A stretch of 64,000 bases of DNA from Uloborus plumipes (GCA_038373865.1 JAXGGA010000085.1:124001-188000), one strand, 5' to 3'. Counted from the first letter of the stretch, positions 39,501-54,500 are shown. Made by a program: numbers and translations. Notes: generated by a model from the letters alone, not told the origin.

Positions 39501-42500
39501 ATAGAGATCAACTTTATATAAATATGAACTTGAGGTCAAAATATGAAAACAATCGAACAAAAATTTCCTAAGTTTGCTAGAAACAAAAAATCAACAAAAA
39601 ATGTAGCATTTTAGTTTTTAGAAATATTATATTCAAGCTTGTAACAATTGAGTAAATTAAAAATTTGCTAATTGCTATTGTAACATTTTATTTTTTAATG
39701 TAACATTTTATTTTTTAATAATGTTAATAGGGTAGATAATTAACCAATATTATTTGTTATTTTTTGAATTATAAGCATTTTTAATTTCAGTTTAACTCAA
39801 CACTAATCGGTGCACAATATTCTTTGTTAATCTGTCTCTTGTAAACAAAAATATATTGGACGGTTTTCCCACACGGGAGCAAGCGACCTATAGCTGCCCA
39901 TGGGAAAAACATGGATTTTCTAAATCTAAACCGCAAATTGACATTATTTGCCCTTGGGACTTATTAATGGACATGGCGAAAGCTAAACGAATGGGAAACT
40001 GTAGCCTTTTGAAGGGTATTGAAGATTCTGACGATGTCATTGGGATACGTGGCAACAGAACTACTTTATCTTTAAACTTGTCAGTAAAAATGATTGCCTC
40101 AATAATGTTCCCGGTGATTTTTTTGATAACTAAACGCGTACTATTGCATAATCTCGGTGGATTTAAATTACGTAGAAGAACTATGGGTAAACCAATTTTT
40201 AACCGCAGATTATGTGGTGGCATTCCGGGTATGTTTAAAGAATTCTAGCCAAGAATGCAGAAAAGCTGGTAGCTAAATAGATAATTTGCAATAAAAAATA
40301 CATTGCGGTCCTAAATTGAGATAAAAACTATCCTATCATTTAAGTTATCCAAACTGAAACTGCGTGCAAAATTTGGCTAAAATCGGTTCAGTAGCTGAGG
40401 AGTCCATTGGACACAAACACAGAGACACGTAATTTTTATATATTATAAGAAAGGTTATTACTTGTTTACTGCGCTCCAGAAGCTGCCAGAACGTGTGCTT
40501 TATGTCGCTCAGCCATGGAGGTGTCAAAAAAAAAGGCTTAGTAAAAAGGCTTAGCCAAGAACACAGAAAAGCTGGTAGCTAAATACATAATTTGCAATAA
40601 AAAATATATTGCGGTCCTAAATTGAGATAAAAACTATCCTATCATTTAAATTGGACCAAACTGAAACTGCGTGTAAAATTTGGTTAAAATCGGTTCAGTA
40701 GCTGAGGAGTCCATTAGCCACAAACACAGGGACACGTAATTTTTATATAGTAAGATAAGAAAGGTTATTACTTGTTTACTGCGCTCCAGAAGCTGCCACA
40801 ACGTGTGCTTTATGTCGCTCAGCCATGGAGGTGTCAAAAAAAAGGCTTAGTAAAAAGGCTTAGCCAAGAACACAGAAAAGCTGGTAGCTAAATACATAAT
40901 TTGCAATAAAAAATATATTGCGGTCCTAAATTGAGATAAAAACTATCGTATCATTTCAGTTGGACCAAACTGAAACTGCGTGTAAAATTTGGTTAAAATC
41001 GGTTCAGTAGCTGAGGAGTCCATTAGCCACAAACACAGGGACACGTAATTTTTATATAGTAAGATAAGAAAGGTTATTACTTGTTTACTGCGCTCCAGAA
41101 GCTGCCACAACGTGTGCTTTATGTCGCTCAGCCATGGAGGTGTCAAAAAAAAGGCTTAGTAAAAAGGCTTAGCCAAGAACACAGAAAAGCTGGTAGCTAA
41201 ATACATAATTTGCAATAAAAAATATATTGCGGTCCTAAATTGAGATAAAAACTATCGTATCATTTCAGTTGGACCAAACTGAAACTGCGTGTAAAATTTG
41301 GTTAAAATCGGTTCAGTAGCTGAGGAGTCCATTAGCCACAAACACAGGGACACGTAATTTTTATATATTAAGATATTACCTGTTTACGGCGCTTCGGAAG
41401 CTGTCAGAACGTGTGCTTTATGTCGCTCAGCCATGGAGGTGTCAAAAAAGGCTTAGTAAAAAGGTTTAGGCAAGAACACAGCAAAGCTGGTAGCTAAATA
41501 CATAATTTGCAATTAAAAATACATTGCGGTCCTAAATTGAGATATAAACTATCCTATCATTTAAGTTGGACCAAACTGAAACTGCGTGCAAAATTTGGTT
41601 ACAATCGGTTCAGTAATTGAGGAGTCCATTGGCCACAAACACAGGGACACGTAATTTTTATATATTAAGATGAATTTCAGCTAATAATTTTGCATTTTTT
41701 AAAATTGAAACTACGTTTGCTTAGAGCAAAAGACTGCTGCATTTATTGCACCTAACCAATAGTTTTGAAATCTGTTATATCCCCATTTGGTTCAGAAATC
41801 TCAAATTGTTGTAAGAGTGAGTTGTATATTCATTTGTTTTTAATAAAGAAAAGAGGGGGTAGAAGGTGTTACTGAAAGAATTTTAAATGATACTTAGATT
41901 TTAAATGAATAATGGGGAAAATGACTGATTTCAAAAGTAAATAAATAAATTTATAAACAAACATTTGAGGACTGAAATAGGGATCAGTTGGGAGCCCTGT
42001 CATTTCCATTGCTCGTTTTTATGCCAAAGTTTTCAGTACGAAAAAAAACACCTATCCATAAAACTTGTTTATGACATCTGATGATGTACCTTTCATTACA
42101 AAACAAAAGAGATAATATAGTTAAATACCGGGGCATATATGTACACTACACACTTGAAAAATTTTCACAGTGTCCTGGTTTTTGTTCTGATAATTTTTAT
42201 TATATTGTGTCCTAACTTTTTTTCAAAGCCACTACAAAGTCTGATCTCACTCACTTAGTTATGGTCATACTAAAAATTAGTAATGATCATGCTATCTGAA
42301 TTCAATTGTTCTCAAGAATTTCATAAAAATTATATTAACAATATTGAAGCACATATTTTCTTGTTAATGTAATCTAATTTAAAATATCTTGACTTACCAA
42401 TTCAAACTGCATTAAAATTAAAAATTGGATATAGCTTTTGAAAGATTCAGCTGAACAACAATGTAAATAAATAGAACTATTCTACCACTGTGTTTTTTCT

Positions 42501-45500
42501 TTCTCATCTACCAGATTTAGCTTGTGTTTTATCATTAATCTTAAGTTAATAATTTTTGAGTAAGAATCTCCAAAACAGTAATTATAGTCATTTGTGCCCA
42601 TAACTGAAGTACATACTTTTAATTGACTAGATATGAGCATATTAGCTTAACAGAATTTCAACTATCTTAATTATTACCAAAAAACACCTGTATCATAGAA
42701 AAAAACTAAGAATATGTATTTACCTGTCAAATTGTTATCTGATTTTAAAAGACAACAGCAATGTCAAGTTCTTAAGATAGAAACATTTCAAAAATTTAAA
42801 TGCAAAGAATTTTCACTATTGATAAATAAGAACCATTAACATAGTACAATGTAGGTGAAAACTAACACACATGTAGATAAAATGTATGCTTGGGGAAAAT
42901 GTAATGAGTTTGCTCTTGAAAAATGTCATTTTAAGAATCCACTGATGATGTTCCTGGAACATCGATTATGAACTTGATGTTGAAAATGCTAGAAAAACCT
43001 GCTCATTATTAGTTGTGTGGCCATATCTAGTCATTTACCGTACTTGTTCCCAATCGTTTTTGAATTTGAGCATAGACTTATGATATTTAGAGCAGATTAA
43101 CAGTAAATTTAAGCTGTTCTCTCTTGAAGCCCAATAAATTTATTTTTAGGTGAAAGTGAATACTTTTTTTATGACGACATGTAACAGGTAAAAATCTAGT
43201 AGCTCAGTGATCGCGCTTCCATACCACAGGCCAAGGTTCAATTCTCAGGTAAAGCACGGTCAACTCAACCTTTCATCTATTCAGTGGGTCAAAAAAATGA
43301 GTATCAAGCAGGCTTGGGGAATAAAAACACCAGGGGCTCTGCATTTTGCTGACTTCCTAACTGGGACATCTGCCTCTGCAACGGGGAGCCCTCGACTTCT
43401 TAGAGCACAGTAGGTCTTAGCCCCCATGTTCTGTCGGGTCACTGAGTTTAGTTTAGGTTACAAGAAATCTTCAAAAAGCTTCACCTTAAATAAATTTCAG
43501 AAAAAAAATACAACTCTTTAAGATATAGAAAACTTTCTATAAATTTGGTTCGGACTAAAAAGTATAAAGTAAAATAAGTATGTTTTCCTGATTACATCAT
43601 TCAAAAACTGCAGCTAATCTTTTTCTCTTTATATTATGTGAATTTTGAAGTTAGCAATAAAATTTAAATTAAAAATTGAGAGAAGAAGAAAAATTGGCGG
43701 TATAGTAAAAGCTATTCAAACAAAGCTGTATACTGCCTGTTTCTTCTGTATAATTTTTGAATGTTGTAATCCAAAAATCGCACTTATTTTATTTTATAAT
43801 TTTTAATGAGAACCAAGCTAAGGGATTGGTCTTCAGATATATATATATACACACACATATACATTCATAATATTCCATTTCCTGTTTGAAAAAAAAGAAT
43901 GAAAAATTACATTATTCCAATGAAAGAACTTTTAAGAATAGCGATTGGTTGGTAAGATCAGTAGTGTTTGTTTAATTTGAAGGTCAGCTATATTTCTTCT
44001 GCTCTAATACTGATACAAAAGGGAATTTCTTATGCTCCAAGACTAATATAAAAGTTAATCTCTTTTGCCCCAAGACTCATACAAAGCAACATTGTATCTT
44101 CTGCAAGACTAAGACAAAACACTACTTTATCTGTTTATAACTCTGATGTAATCTAAGTGAAGTATGTGAAGACACTGTGAGTAAAGAACTAAGAGATAGG
44201 GACTGTGCTTTTAAGAGTTAAGAGTTTTACTTTGTTAGGGAGTGTTACAAAAATGCTTTGATTAAAATTTTTTCATATGAAATGAGGTCAAGAAACTCTT
44301 TTAAGATGCTATCTAATTCTTTGTTAATCAGTTGTGTGATTTAGGCAAAAGTTGTATTTACATACTTTTGTGCATTAACTTCATCTCTTTTCTTAGAAAT
44401 GCCTTTTACTAGGATTTTTCTCGGTTCCTAAAAATGTAATTACTGTGTAACTTTAAAAAAAAAAAATCAATGATCAACTCAATACTAGTTGTATTTGGAA
44501 AGGAAATCGACATACTGTTTTTACATTTTTGTCTTTCTTTTAATCAGTTTTAAAACTTTAAAACTGGGTAATTTGTCTTGTTCTATAAATTGAAATTGGC
44601 AATGATTTTATGAAAGTATTATAAAATTTATGTAATAAAGTAGGTTTAGAATAACAGAATTCAGCAATTTTACTGACCATTGAAAATAACCATAACAGTT
44701 TGTTAAAATCTTTAAATTTTGTAGTGGTAATTTTGTCACAGGTATGATAAAAGTATTTTGATTGGTAATGTTTTTTTCCCTTTAGTCTGTTAATAATCGT
44801 AATTCACGGATGGAAGATTATGACACTGAGGCTCTACCTCCCATCAACCAGCATCCTGACCATATGATAAAAGGTATTTACACTGAGTGTCATGTTATCT
44901 ATTGAAAACTTCTTATGCATTTAACAAGTATAGAATGTAGTTGATCTTTATATTTTCGGTGCTGCTAGTACATTACTACATCCTTCTGCCTAGATTAATT
45001 TTGTTTTTATCCTTGTTTGAGTTATACTTTGTGCTGATGTGCGGCGATCAAGATAAGCTTAAAAATTGAACATTAGATAAATTTGGAATTCCTTCTCAGA
45101 CTTTTTTTCAAACTCCATCTGAATGTTTTGAATTGTTAAAAAAACTGTTTGGCACGTCACAAAGTCGACTTTTTGGTAAGCATAAAATGGTTTTAAGGCT
45201 CCGCCGCAATGAGCCTCGAAAGTTTCGAAGTCAATGTTAAGTCTACGGGCCAGTTAATTCATTATTGCTGTATCGCATTTAAATATTTTGAGATAATATT
45301 TTCTGCATAAGATTCTTCACAGCAAGACAAATATCGCGGGGTTTTTAAATTTTTCATTTTCTCTTAAAGTGTACTGTTAAATGGCAGTTGAATTTTCGAG
45401 TGGAAAAGTAAGAGGTGCTTTTTGTTTAAACACTTCATAAATATCCAAGATGAAATATTAGCTCAAAATGGAAAACAATGCTTAATTCTTGAATGTTTGG

Positions 45501-48500
45501 GCTTTTCAGGGATACTTTTTACTTAATCGTACCTAGGATAGGATAAGAGTAATATCTAATAACTTCTAAGTTCTAAACCCTTCAAATAACTTCCATGTTT
45601 CAGTAAAACAAGCTAAGTTTAATCGGTAAAGTTCCTAGAGTCAATCTAATATGATACTATTTGTACTGCAGAGTATTATACAGCGAAGCAGAAGCTATGG
45701 CTACGTGTTTGAGATTAAGAAAGGTCGGACACTCATTTAAAAAGTTAACCAAGAATTTATTGGTTCATAAACATTTAAAAGTAAAGTATTGCAACGACCA
45801 TTTTAACTAAGGAAAACCCTGGCCATAATTCTAAGGCGAAAAAACCCACGGCCCTCGATGCCGGATCTACCTCTGAGCGGAAGAGAAAGAACGAGTTCAA
45901 TCGTTTACCATTTATTTACCAGTCGTTTGCATGTGATTGGGCATCGGGTGATGCCAACCTAAAACTGCAAGCAGAGTCAGAAGAGTTGAGAAGCGTCCAC
46001 CTAATTTGAATACCACCTTCAGTCTAGTACATTATATTACATTAGGCATGAGAACTCGATCGAACATTGGATGAACGTCGTTTTACGCTATCAATATCGA
46101 ATCAAAATGGAGAAAAATTGTAAAAATTGAGGAGTTTTCATGTAAACCACGCTTCCGGTCGGAGACAATCAGTGGGACAGTGGGGGTCATTGGGAAGTCG
46201 TTATTCAGCGGAGAGTTCGTCTTCAGGGCAATAAAAACACGTGTTTGGAGGGGATGGCAGTAATAAAGAGTTCAATGAGTAAAGAAGCATTCCTGTCTCT
46301 TTGGGGTGAACAGATTCAAACTTCGAGTAGACTGTAGACTGACTACCTTTTCTTTTTGAGTTTCGCTACATGACTTTGCTTGTGTATGTGGAAATATTTC
46401 ATAGGTTGTGACACATGTGGATAAAAATATAATTTTTAATTATGTGCCAATAGTTTAAATCTTATGCTGTATTTAATTTCATTTTTATGCATTGTTGTTT
46501 AAATCTTCAAAATGAGCTGCCGATAAAAAAAAAAAAAAAAAGTCTACGAAAGGCCGTCAACTTAACTTAGTTTAATGCAAATGATTTTTTCACTCCTTAA
46601 AACGCAAGGATTTGAATCAATGTTTATGCTATGAGTTATATGATCTGAAATCTTAATAAAATACGTCTATCCTTTCAATGTCCAGATTGAGAAACTCCTA
46701 GCTTAGCGCACGGCATAACATTGGATTATTTTGAATGTTACAATTGCTTGCATTAATGTAGCAGAAAAATTGTTCATTACCAATTAACACTGCCAATTTT
46801 TAGTTTAGAACTGACATTAAAAACAGCTAGCTTTTATCAATTCAGAAACTTAAAAATATAGATGAAATATACATTCATTTATTTATTTATTTATCTTTAA
46901 GTTCACTCAATCTTGTTGGCAACGATATCCTAAGTTTTAATTAGTTAAATTATTGATGTTTATTGATCTATTACCACAGTAAAAAAGTTTAAATTTCACT
47001 CACTATTTACTCTGCAAAAAAATCTGACTCATGTTTGATTGGCGTAAAAAAAAATTTCGGGGGGGGGGGGGGGTAATCATGTCCTAATTTAATTAAAGCC
47101 CATATAGACTCAAAGTATAGTTACGGGTTACGTGCAGATTGAGAATGAAAGAGGCACTTTTTAAATTGGATTAGAAAAAATTCCCATAGACTAAAAAAAA
47201 ATGTGCCCCTTTCATTCTCGGTGTTCGATATGCATGTGGCATGAGTGAAATAAAGGTGCAATATTATTTGTTTATAGCATCATTGTACTGCAGTCAATAA
47301 TCAGGCGAATGTTCGGGGGTTGGGGGTCATGGTTCAGACTGCGACACTGTACCCTTTTGTGACTAAGGAGGTTATAGTTTTAAGGGACTACAATTTCATT
47401 TTATGAAATTTAATTTACCAATAAAAATTGCCTAAAAATTGTAAATAACATTTTTTTTTGTAGATTTATTAGATTATGATAAAAGTGCAATTATGATAGT
47501 TCTATTAAATAAATAATTTGAAAGAATTTCTTTTTTTAGCCCCCCGACGCAACAAAGGAGGGGGTTATAAGTTTGACGTGTCTGTGTTTCTGTCGATCAA
47601 AAGTGTTTTTAGTTAGGTGTCATCTTCGAACGACATTAATTAACAAAGACATTAATTAAAAGCATTTTAAATATTTTAGTGATTTTAGAAGTGAAAATAT
47701 ACTTGAAAATTAAAAAAATAGTACCAAAAGAAAGGGAAAATTTTTCTGCGTCTGATAGAATGTATTTGGAGCTTCCATCTTATATAGAACTCGAATTATA
47801 GCGATTTTAGCAAATGCGGCGTGGCTAAGCCTTTATTTACGCGATTGGAAACCGATGTCATTGTTGGCCGACAAAAGGAAATTAAACTCAATGATTTTAA
47901 ATGTTTATCTGTTTCCAGTTTCTATTAGTTAACAATTGAAATACTTATAATGGATTTTAGTATAAGAATTTCTCAAAAGGATTTTCAATGTCCCCTCTTT
48001 ACTCTGCTTTTGCTAATAGCAAATTTGACTTACTAGTCAAATTTATCCTCTGTTTTCTGTGTATACCATGTCCTTTGGAAAACAATTAAACATATTCAAA
48101 TTTAAAATGCTTTCTGATCAGTGGAGTTCATTTTATATGAGGTCTGCAATCAGGGTCGTTTTTTTTTTTAAATTTAATCTTAGTACTTGTGATAATGTAA
48201 TTGAATTCAACAATTCAATTACATCACTGTTCCAATTGTTCGTATTAATGTGATGGAAAGTCAGTGCTTTTTCTCATTTTGTCCAATTTCTTCCGCCACC
48301 CAAAAGTGGAGAAAATACCAGCTCCGTGAATTTGATTGCACAATTCAAGAGGACTCCACAGATGGCTCAGACTTACTGTCCTAAAAGTTATTGAACCCTA
48401 ATTTAATGACTCAAGAATCTTATTCCACAACACTGAGACAAACAGATTTTTTTTGTGTTTACTTATTTGTGAATTGAATAGAAGGAAACCAGGAAAACTC

Positions 48501-51500
48501 GCACAAAACTGTTCTAGGCAACATGTTCAGGGCCGCCTGGAGCAAAGTCAAGCTTTGTATCAGTTCGATGGGCGGGTCCCCTCTCTCAATAAATATATGG
48601 AAGTAATACTACTCCTGCTCCTAGTTTCTGACTAGGTTGGCATGGCCTTTTCTCGGCGCTGAACATGTCACAACATATAAAAGAACATTCATTGTCTTCA
48701 AACTAGATAAACTTTTTTTTAAAAGAAACTATGTTCGCAATTTAAAAACATCATGTGATTTGTGTAATCAAACGCTAAGTATGGAACGAGGATATATTTT
48801 CGCTTGAAAGCACTGATGGCGATAGGGACAGCATTAAATTTAAGAATTTAAATTTAGGCGCCATGATGAGGATAAGTTTCAGGGGGCTAAAATGAGTAAT
48901 CTATGTGCCATTTTAAATGAATCGAATCAAATGTATACGTATCATCATACACAGTGATGTAATTGGGGGGAAAAGTTTGGAAGAACTTACCTTGCTTCGA
49001 CCCACCAAAAGAAATGGCGGTTTGAAACCCATCTACTTTATATTTGCTTTACATTTACAATACCCCCCCCCCCTCCAACTACAGCACAGAGAAGATTTTC
49101 AAAAGTCTTTCGAAAATAGAAATGCTACATATTGCCATTAGCATTATTTACAAAAAATAATAATCATAACCAAAATATATAGAAGGATTTTTTTCAAAAA
49201 CAAAATCGATTACATTTTGAAATTACTTTTAAAAATGTCTTCTTTTCCCGTCTTTCGAGGGTTTCAATCACGATGGGTCAGAAAAGAAAAGCTTTGATGC
49301 GATCCAAAAATTTACGCGTCAAATTTGGAACCTTGCTTTGGAAATTAATAATTCAGTGCTTTGGAAATCTAGGCATCAAATTAAAATTTGTGATTTTAAA
49401 TGCGACTAACGACCGCTTATTTCTGACACTAATAGTGAAATGATCCTAATATTTGTAGTAGCAAATTTGTTATATTTATTCCGCAAGTAGTGATCTTGAT
49501 CTTTAGAAAAAGGGCATTTTTAGTTATAAAATTTTAATTAGGTGCCTGTGTAAGCTTAAAATCTGGCATGCTGTGTTTCAAATCACTGGTAGAATTATCA
49601 TTTTTTATCATTTTTTTAATTTACGAATTCATTTATTTGATAGAATAAATAGTTACTTCATTAAAATTTAGTGAGATTATGTTGGTTACTTATTTTGTTT
49701 TTCTCCCCCTTTTCTAAACTCATCATAATGCACAAATAATTCCATTATTTAGTAAAACTTCATGAAAGAAATGAATCAGCTTTACGTACAACAAAAAAAA
49801 ACTGAATAATTGTATGTGGCTTTCATTTTTAAGGAAACCATCAATCAATTTATGAATTCATTATTCTCAAATTTTCATTCATTCGTTGATTTTAAGGAAA
49901 AAATGTGTGTGTGTGGAAACATATTTCCAAATAATATCAAATATTTGTTGAAAAAATTCATCTTTTTAATGTGAAATGTACAAGCATTAATAGGTGCGAG
50001 TAAAATCACAGTGAAGAATTCCACAACATAAAATGCCACATTGAGCCAACTAACTGCCTTTCTTTTAATTCAACAAGGGAGTGGCAGCTGTGATTTTCAT
50101 CTGAAGCTTCTTTGATTGCTATTCACAATAGGGGTTCTTTCTCCCCTAAAGTGACAAGACAACGTGGGGACGAGTGTCCCCCCCACTTTCTCCTTACGGT
50201 CCAGTCTATTGGCGGTTTAAATGTCAATCACCTCACAGATGTACACTTCCCTCATAAAGAGAAAGGAAGTGGTGTAAGACAAATTCCAATTTTTTTTTCA
50301 TTGCAGCTGTGCCTTAAGAAGGTACATAGGTTGCTAAAAATGATGAACGCTCTGGTCAACCTGTCACAACAAGAACTGATGAAAATATTAAAAAAATAAT
50401 GAAAGCATGCGCAAAGACATATCTTCGAGTGTTCACACATTGTTATGCACTGACAGAGAGACAATGCAAAAAGGCATCAAATGCTTCAGTGAAATGAAAC
50501 TCATTAGCATCATCAGAAGTGTATATAGCTCCTCGTATGCTTTTCAAAAGATGAGGTGTTATGCTTCTTTGAAGTTTGTTCTTTTATCCGTTTAAAGATT
50601 GGGACGGGGGGGGGGGGATGAACAAATCTGCAATGAAAAGTTATTGAACTGAATTGATCCTGTTCCATTCTCAGAACATATCTTGAAATTTTGAAAAGTA
50701 ATCCTGAAATGTGAACTTCAGTTTTTATGAAGTACTTTAGTCTTAATTAAATCTGCACTTATTATGTACGTCTTCCAAATAAAAATTCAAAATTAAGTTT
50801 TTTTTAGATGTTAAAAATGTTTTGAAATACACCAAAAGATAAAGAAATAAACACGAGTGATTAAAATGTTTACTGTCTCAACATAAATGCAACAATTTTT
50901 TTCATATTTGAAATAAATGGTGTGTCTGAAAACTTTGAAATGTAATAATTTTACTTTCAAAAGTTTTAAGCTATAAAAATATGTTTGTTAATTTATTTTC
51001 ATGTAAAGTATTAAATGTGAATTAAATTCTTATAAAAATTCAAATTTTTATGCAATTTAAGGCAATCCAAGCATCAGACACTATGCTGTTTTGAATGACA
51101 AGAGGCATATTCTGACTAAAGATACAGATAACAATGTTCAGTTGTATGATATTTTAAAAGTAAGATTTCAAATTCTCATGTTTCAATTTCATTGTTCAAA
51201 GTTAAATTTTATTTTTATGCTTCAATTTTTTAAAACTAATTTACCATTTTATAATTGGTAAAAAATTTCCTTTTTGAAATTCCCTTTTTTTTGCAGTGGT
51301 GCAACCCTATCTGATTCGAAAATGTCTTTAGTAATTCTAAGTATTAATTTAGCGGAAGCTTGTGCAAAGTTTTTGATTCATTATGATTATCCTACTGTAA
51401 TTTCTGACCATGAGAAAATGTTGTATAAGAAAGAATTTCCAGAAATAAAATCTGGATTTGGCTGTTGTTAAGGAATATGCTTGTACGTCAGCCAAAATGA

Positions 51501-54500
51501 AAGTAATGGTAAAAAGTTTCGCCTCAGTTATGAAAGAGGTATTAATTGGGAAACTAAGGAGAAAAAATTGGGTTTTTCTCTTGATTAAGGTTTCTTAACC
51601 TTTTTTAACATGTGGTCCCCTTTCAGGGTTCCCACGGTCCTTAAAAGTCCTTAGAAACTCCTTATTTTTCATTTTTAAAAATAAGGGCCCTTAAAAGTAC
51701 TTATTTTTGATTCAAGGTCCTTAAAATTATTTTTAAGTCCTTTTTTTTCACTACTGCTAGTAATTTAATGATTTGAAATTGCTAGCAAGAATGAAAAAAA
51801 TATTCTTTCAACTTTTCTTTTTTACTGCATTGGAATCCTGTGTTGATATCTAAACATTCTCAGTGTGAGCAAAGAAAATAAGCGTATATGTGTTGGGGAA
51901 GGGGGGGGGGTAGTTGTCTAGAAAATATCCACTCGTCATTTGGTGCTTGAAAAAAATATATATATACATGAACTAATAGATGCTTTAACCCCTTCAGTCG
52001 GAATTATGAAATAGTTAACCAAAAATGTTTTTATTTGGTACACAAAGTACAATGGCTAAGAGCATCTCACAAACAAAATTTCAAGCTTGTGAGTAAAAAA
52101 TTAAAAGAGTTATGACGTGTCCAATTTTCCAGATACATATTTTGAAATTAATATTTCAGCAAAAAAATATATGAAGTATCACACAAACTTTGTCGTAAAA
52201 TATTCTTCAAACAATAACAAAACATAATATAAGCATTTGAAATGATAAATAAAAGATCATACAATTTTAGAAAATTCAGAAAAAAAAGCAACTTTTTTCG
52301 ACGAGAGTGCATGGTTGGAAAAACAACCCAATTCCAGTTTCTCAATCCATTTTTGGGAATGTTTCCAATCCCAAAAGCAGAAATTTTTGCTCAGATAATA
52401 ACAAGCAGATTGCAAATTGTCGACTACAAAAAAAATCAAGTAATTAAGTCTATTATTAAATGATTAGCAGCTGTTCAAAGTTGATGTCCGGTATACCGGA
52501 CACCAGGTCTGAAGGGGTTAATAAGAAAAAAAACTTTTAGCTCTACAAATTTTTTGTGGTCTCGTATTTTTCCGTCTTTAATCCATATCACAATCATTTA
52601 TTTTAAAACAGTGGTGCTCAACCTAAGTCTAAAGAAGCATAGTTATTTGAAGGTTTGACAAATCCTTTTCAACTAGTTCCTTCAGAACAAAATGTGTTTA
52701 GAAGTAAACACTGAGATGTAAATACTGAATTTTTTGAGGAATTATTTGTCTGGCGACAAAAAAAAAAAAAAAATGCAGGAGCTTAAGTCTTTAGTATTTT
52801 TGATCTCTAATCATATTGAAAGTTTTTCTAGATAGCATCGTAAAACATGGAAAAAGAAAGAAAATTACTTACTAAGAACTGTTATTTTCACTACTTAATT
52901 CTTATTTCATTAATAAATTTTTTGCAACTATTTCTTAGAAACCAGTTTCTCAATATTAGGATAATGACGTAAGCAGCTACATGAGTCAGCTTTGCAAGCT
53001 GTAGGCACCACTTTAAAACTGTTTTTCAATTCATGCTGCAGGCATACATTTTGCCTCATTTGAACACATTATTCATCATGCCAATCAATGCAATCAAATA
53101 AAAATATTTTGCAATCTTGCACATTTGCTACTTAATTGCTTCCACTTGAAAATTTTAATCCATTTGCATCTGCATTGATTCAAGTAAAAATTATGGTTGA
53201 CTTTAACTAATGGTTATCAGGGGTCAATTTGGAGAGAAATTAGGTCCTTTAACGGACCCTTCACAAAATTCAGGCACTCAAAAAAGGACCCTTCACAAAA
53301 TTCAGTCACTCAAAAAAGGACCCTTCACAAAATTCAGTCACTCAAAAAAGAACCCTTCACAAAATTCAGTCACTCAAAAAAGAACCCTTCACAAATTTCA
53401 GAAACTCAGAAAGGGATTCTTCACAAAATTCAGTCACTCAAAAATTGACCTTTCACAAAAATCCCACACTCAAAACTGACTCTTCACAGAAATCCGAGTT
53501 TACGGAACGATTAGGAATATTTTTTGCCGTAACTATTTTTCACAAAATTGGGAATTAGTTTTCACAAAATTCTGAACTATTTCACAAAATTCCAAAAACA
53601 GGACCTTGGTCAAACATCCTGAATTGACCCTTGTTATCTTAAATGCATTGAGATTTTCTCAAATAATATAACAGTAGCTCAGTTTGTTATATTTTGTCAT
53701 AATTTGAATTTTCCAGCTCATATTTGCAAAGCATTTCTCAGATTGTTGAAATTTTCTCTTCACGAAGCACTAATTTAGACAATTCTTGATCCCCCCTCCT
53801 ACTGCAAACATTGCATCCAGTGAGTCATGGAAAATTATGGATTTCAAATTCCAATTGTATCAGATACCTTGCATTTTGTTTCAGTTTGTTTGAAGTGTTG
53901 CATAAATCTCTTACATTTATCCAAATTGTCTACTTGCAATTCTTTTTAATAAAAGTGAAGAATTCTTCCGCTTAGACTATTTTGGAAACTTTGGCATATC
54001 TGTCCTGAATTTTAACCCTGTATATGTAGTTAGGTTTTTGTAAAAGTGATTAATTCACTTTTACAAAATTAAGTTTTTATCATAATTTTACCAAAATCTG
54101 AACTATACTGAAGAACTGAAGTAAATAGAAGTAGCATCAAATTAGAATTCCTTGCCTTTTATTGAAATGCGTTTTAGCATTTCTGTTTCATTGAGAAAGA
54201 TAGTAAATTGACCCTTTTTTCCTCATTTTAACTTAAAGTATTTGTATACGACATATTTTATACTTTTTTCTGCAAAACGCAGCCTCAAAGATTCTAGTGC
54301 ATCTTGTACTCAAAGCTAGTACTTTTTTGTCCAGTGTTTGATATACGAGGCGCGTTCAAAAAGTAAGGGCGGTTTAGTCACAGAAAAAAATATACTCATA
54401 AGAAAAAAAAATAATTTCATATTTAGTTAGGTACAAACTTACTTTAATTCTCTACATAATCGCCGTTCACTTCTAAGCATTTTTCGTACCGCTGCATCAG

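Larger units (their letters stand above)
39416..41670 (-). mobile_element. Helitron, minus strand, with five tandem 5' ends
   Basis: On the minus strand the element starts TCTTAATATATAAAAATTAC (41670) and ends with a hairpin (gccac..gtggc) followed by cgggtcagCTAG (39416, ±1). A stands before it and T after it, as expected for Helitrons. It carries a helicase remnant. Near the 5' side a 296-309-bp block is repeated five times, each copy including the TC..TATATAAAAATTACGTG head. Confidence 0.82.
38174..44785 (+). other. WDR48 intron 8: content
   Basis: About 6.6 kb, with a Helitron on the minus strand, a tRNA-derived SINE and a short 33-bp repeat. 38174-39280 and 41680-43180 are AT-rich without recognisable genes. 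39282-39360 resembles one decayed end of the hAT family found intact at 60979-61734. Confidence 0.8.
44874..51061 (+). other. WDR48 intron 9: content
   Basis: About 6.2 kb. 45640-46330 is a GC-richer, probably repeat-derived patch that I cannot classify. 47138-47222 contains a hairpin, 47525-47600 a fragment (ccccccgacgcaacaaagga, tataagtttgacgtgtctg) that looks like part of a dispersed repeat, 48528-48661 a MITE. No gene supported. Confidence 0.75.

Noticed and set aside
40345..41146. Three nearly identical minus frames [12 protein letters not shown]
   Set aside because: By-products of the ~305-bp Helitron tandem repeat, without start context or conservation evidence.
45640..46330. Possible THAP-type or other domesticated gene
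   Set aside because: A CNDHF-like string and slightly higher GC were seen, but no C-x-C pair or continuous frame supports a THAP domain.
53197..53479. 83-89-codon frames with repeated FTKFSHSKK
   Set aside because: Translation of a 32-bp minisatellite; both frames stay open only because of the repeat.
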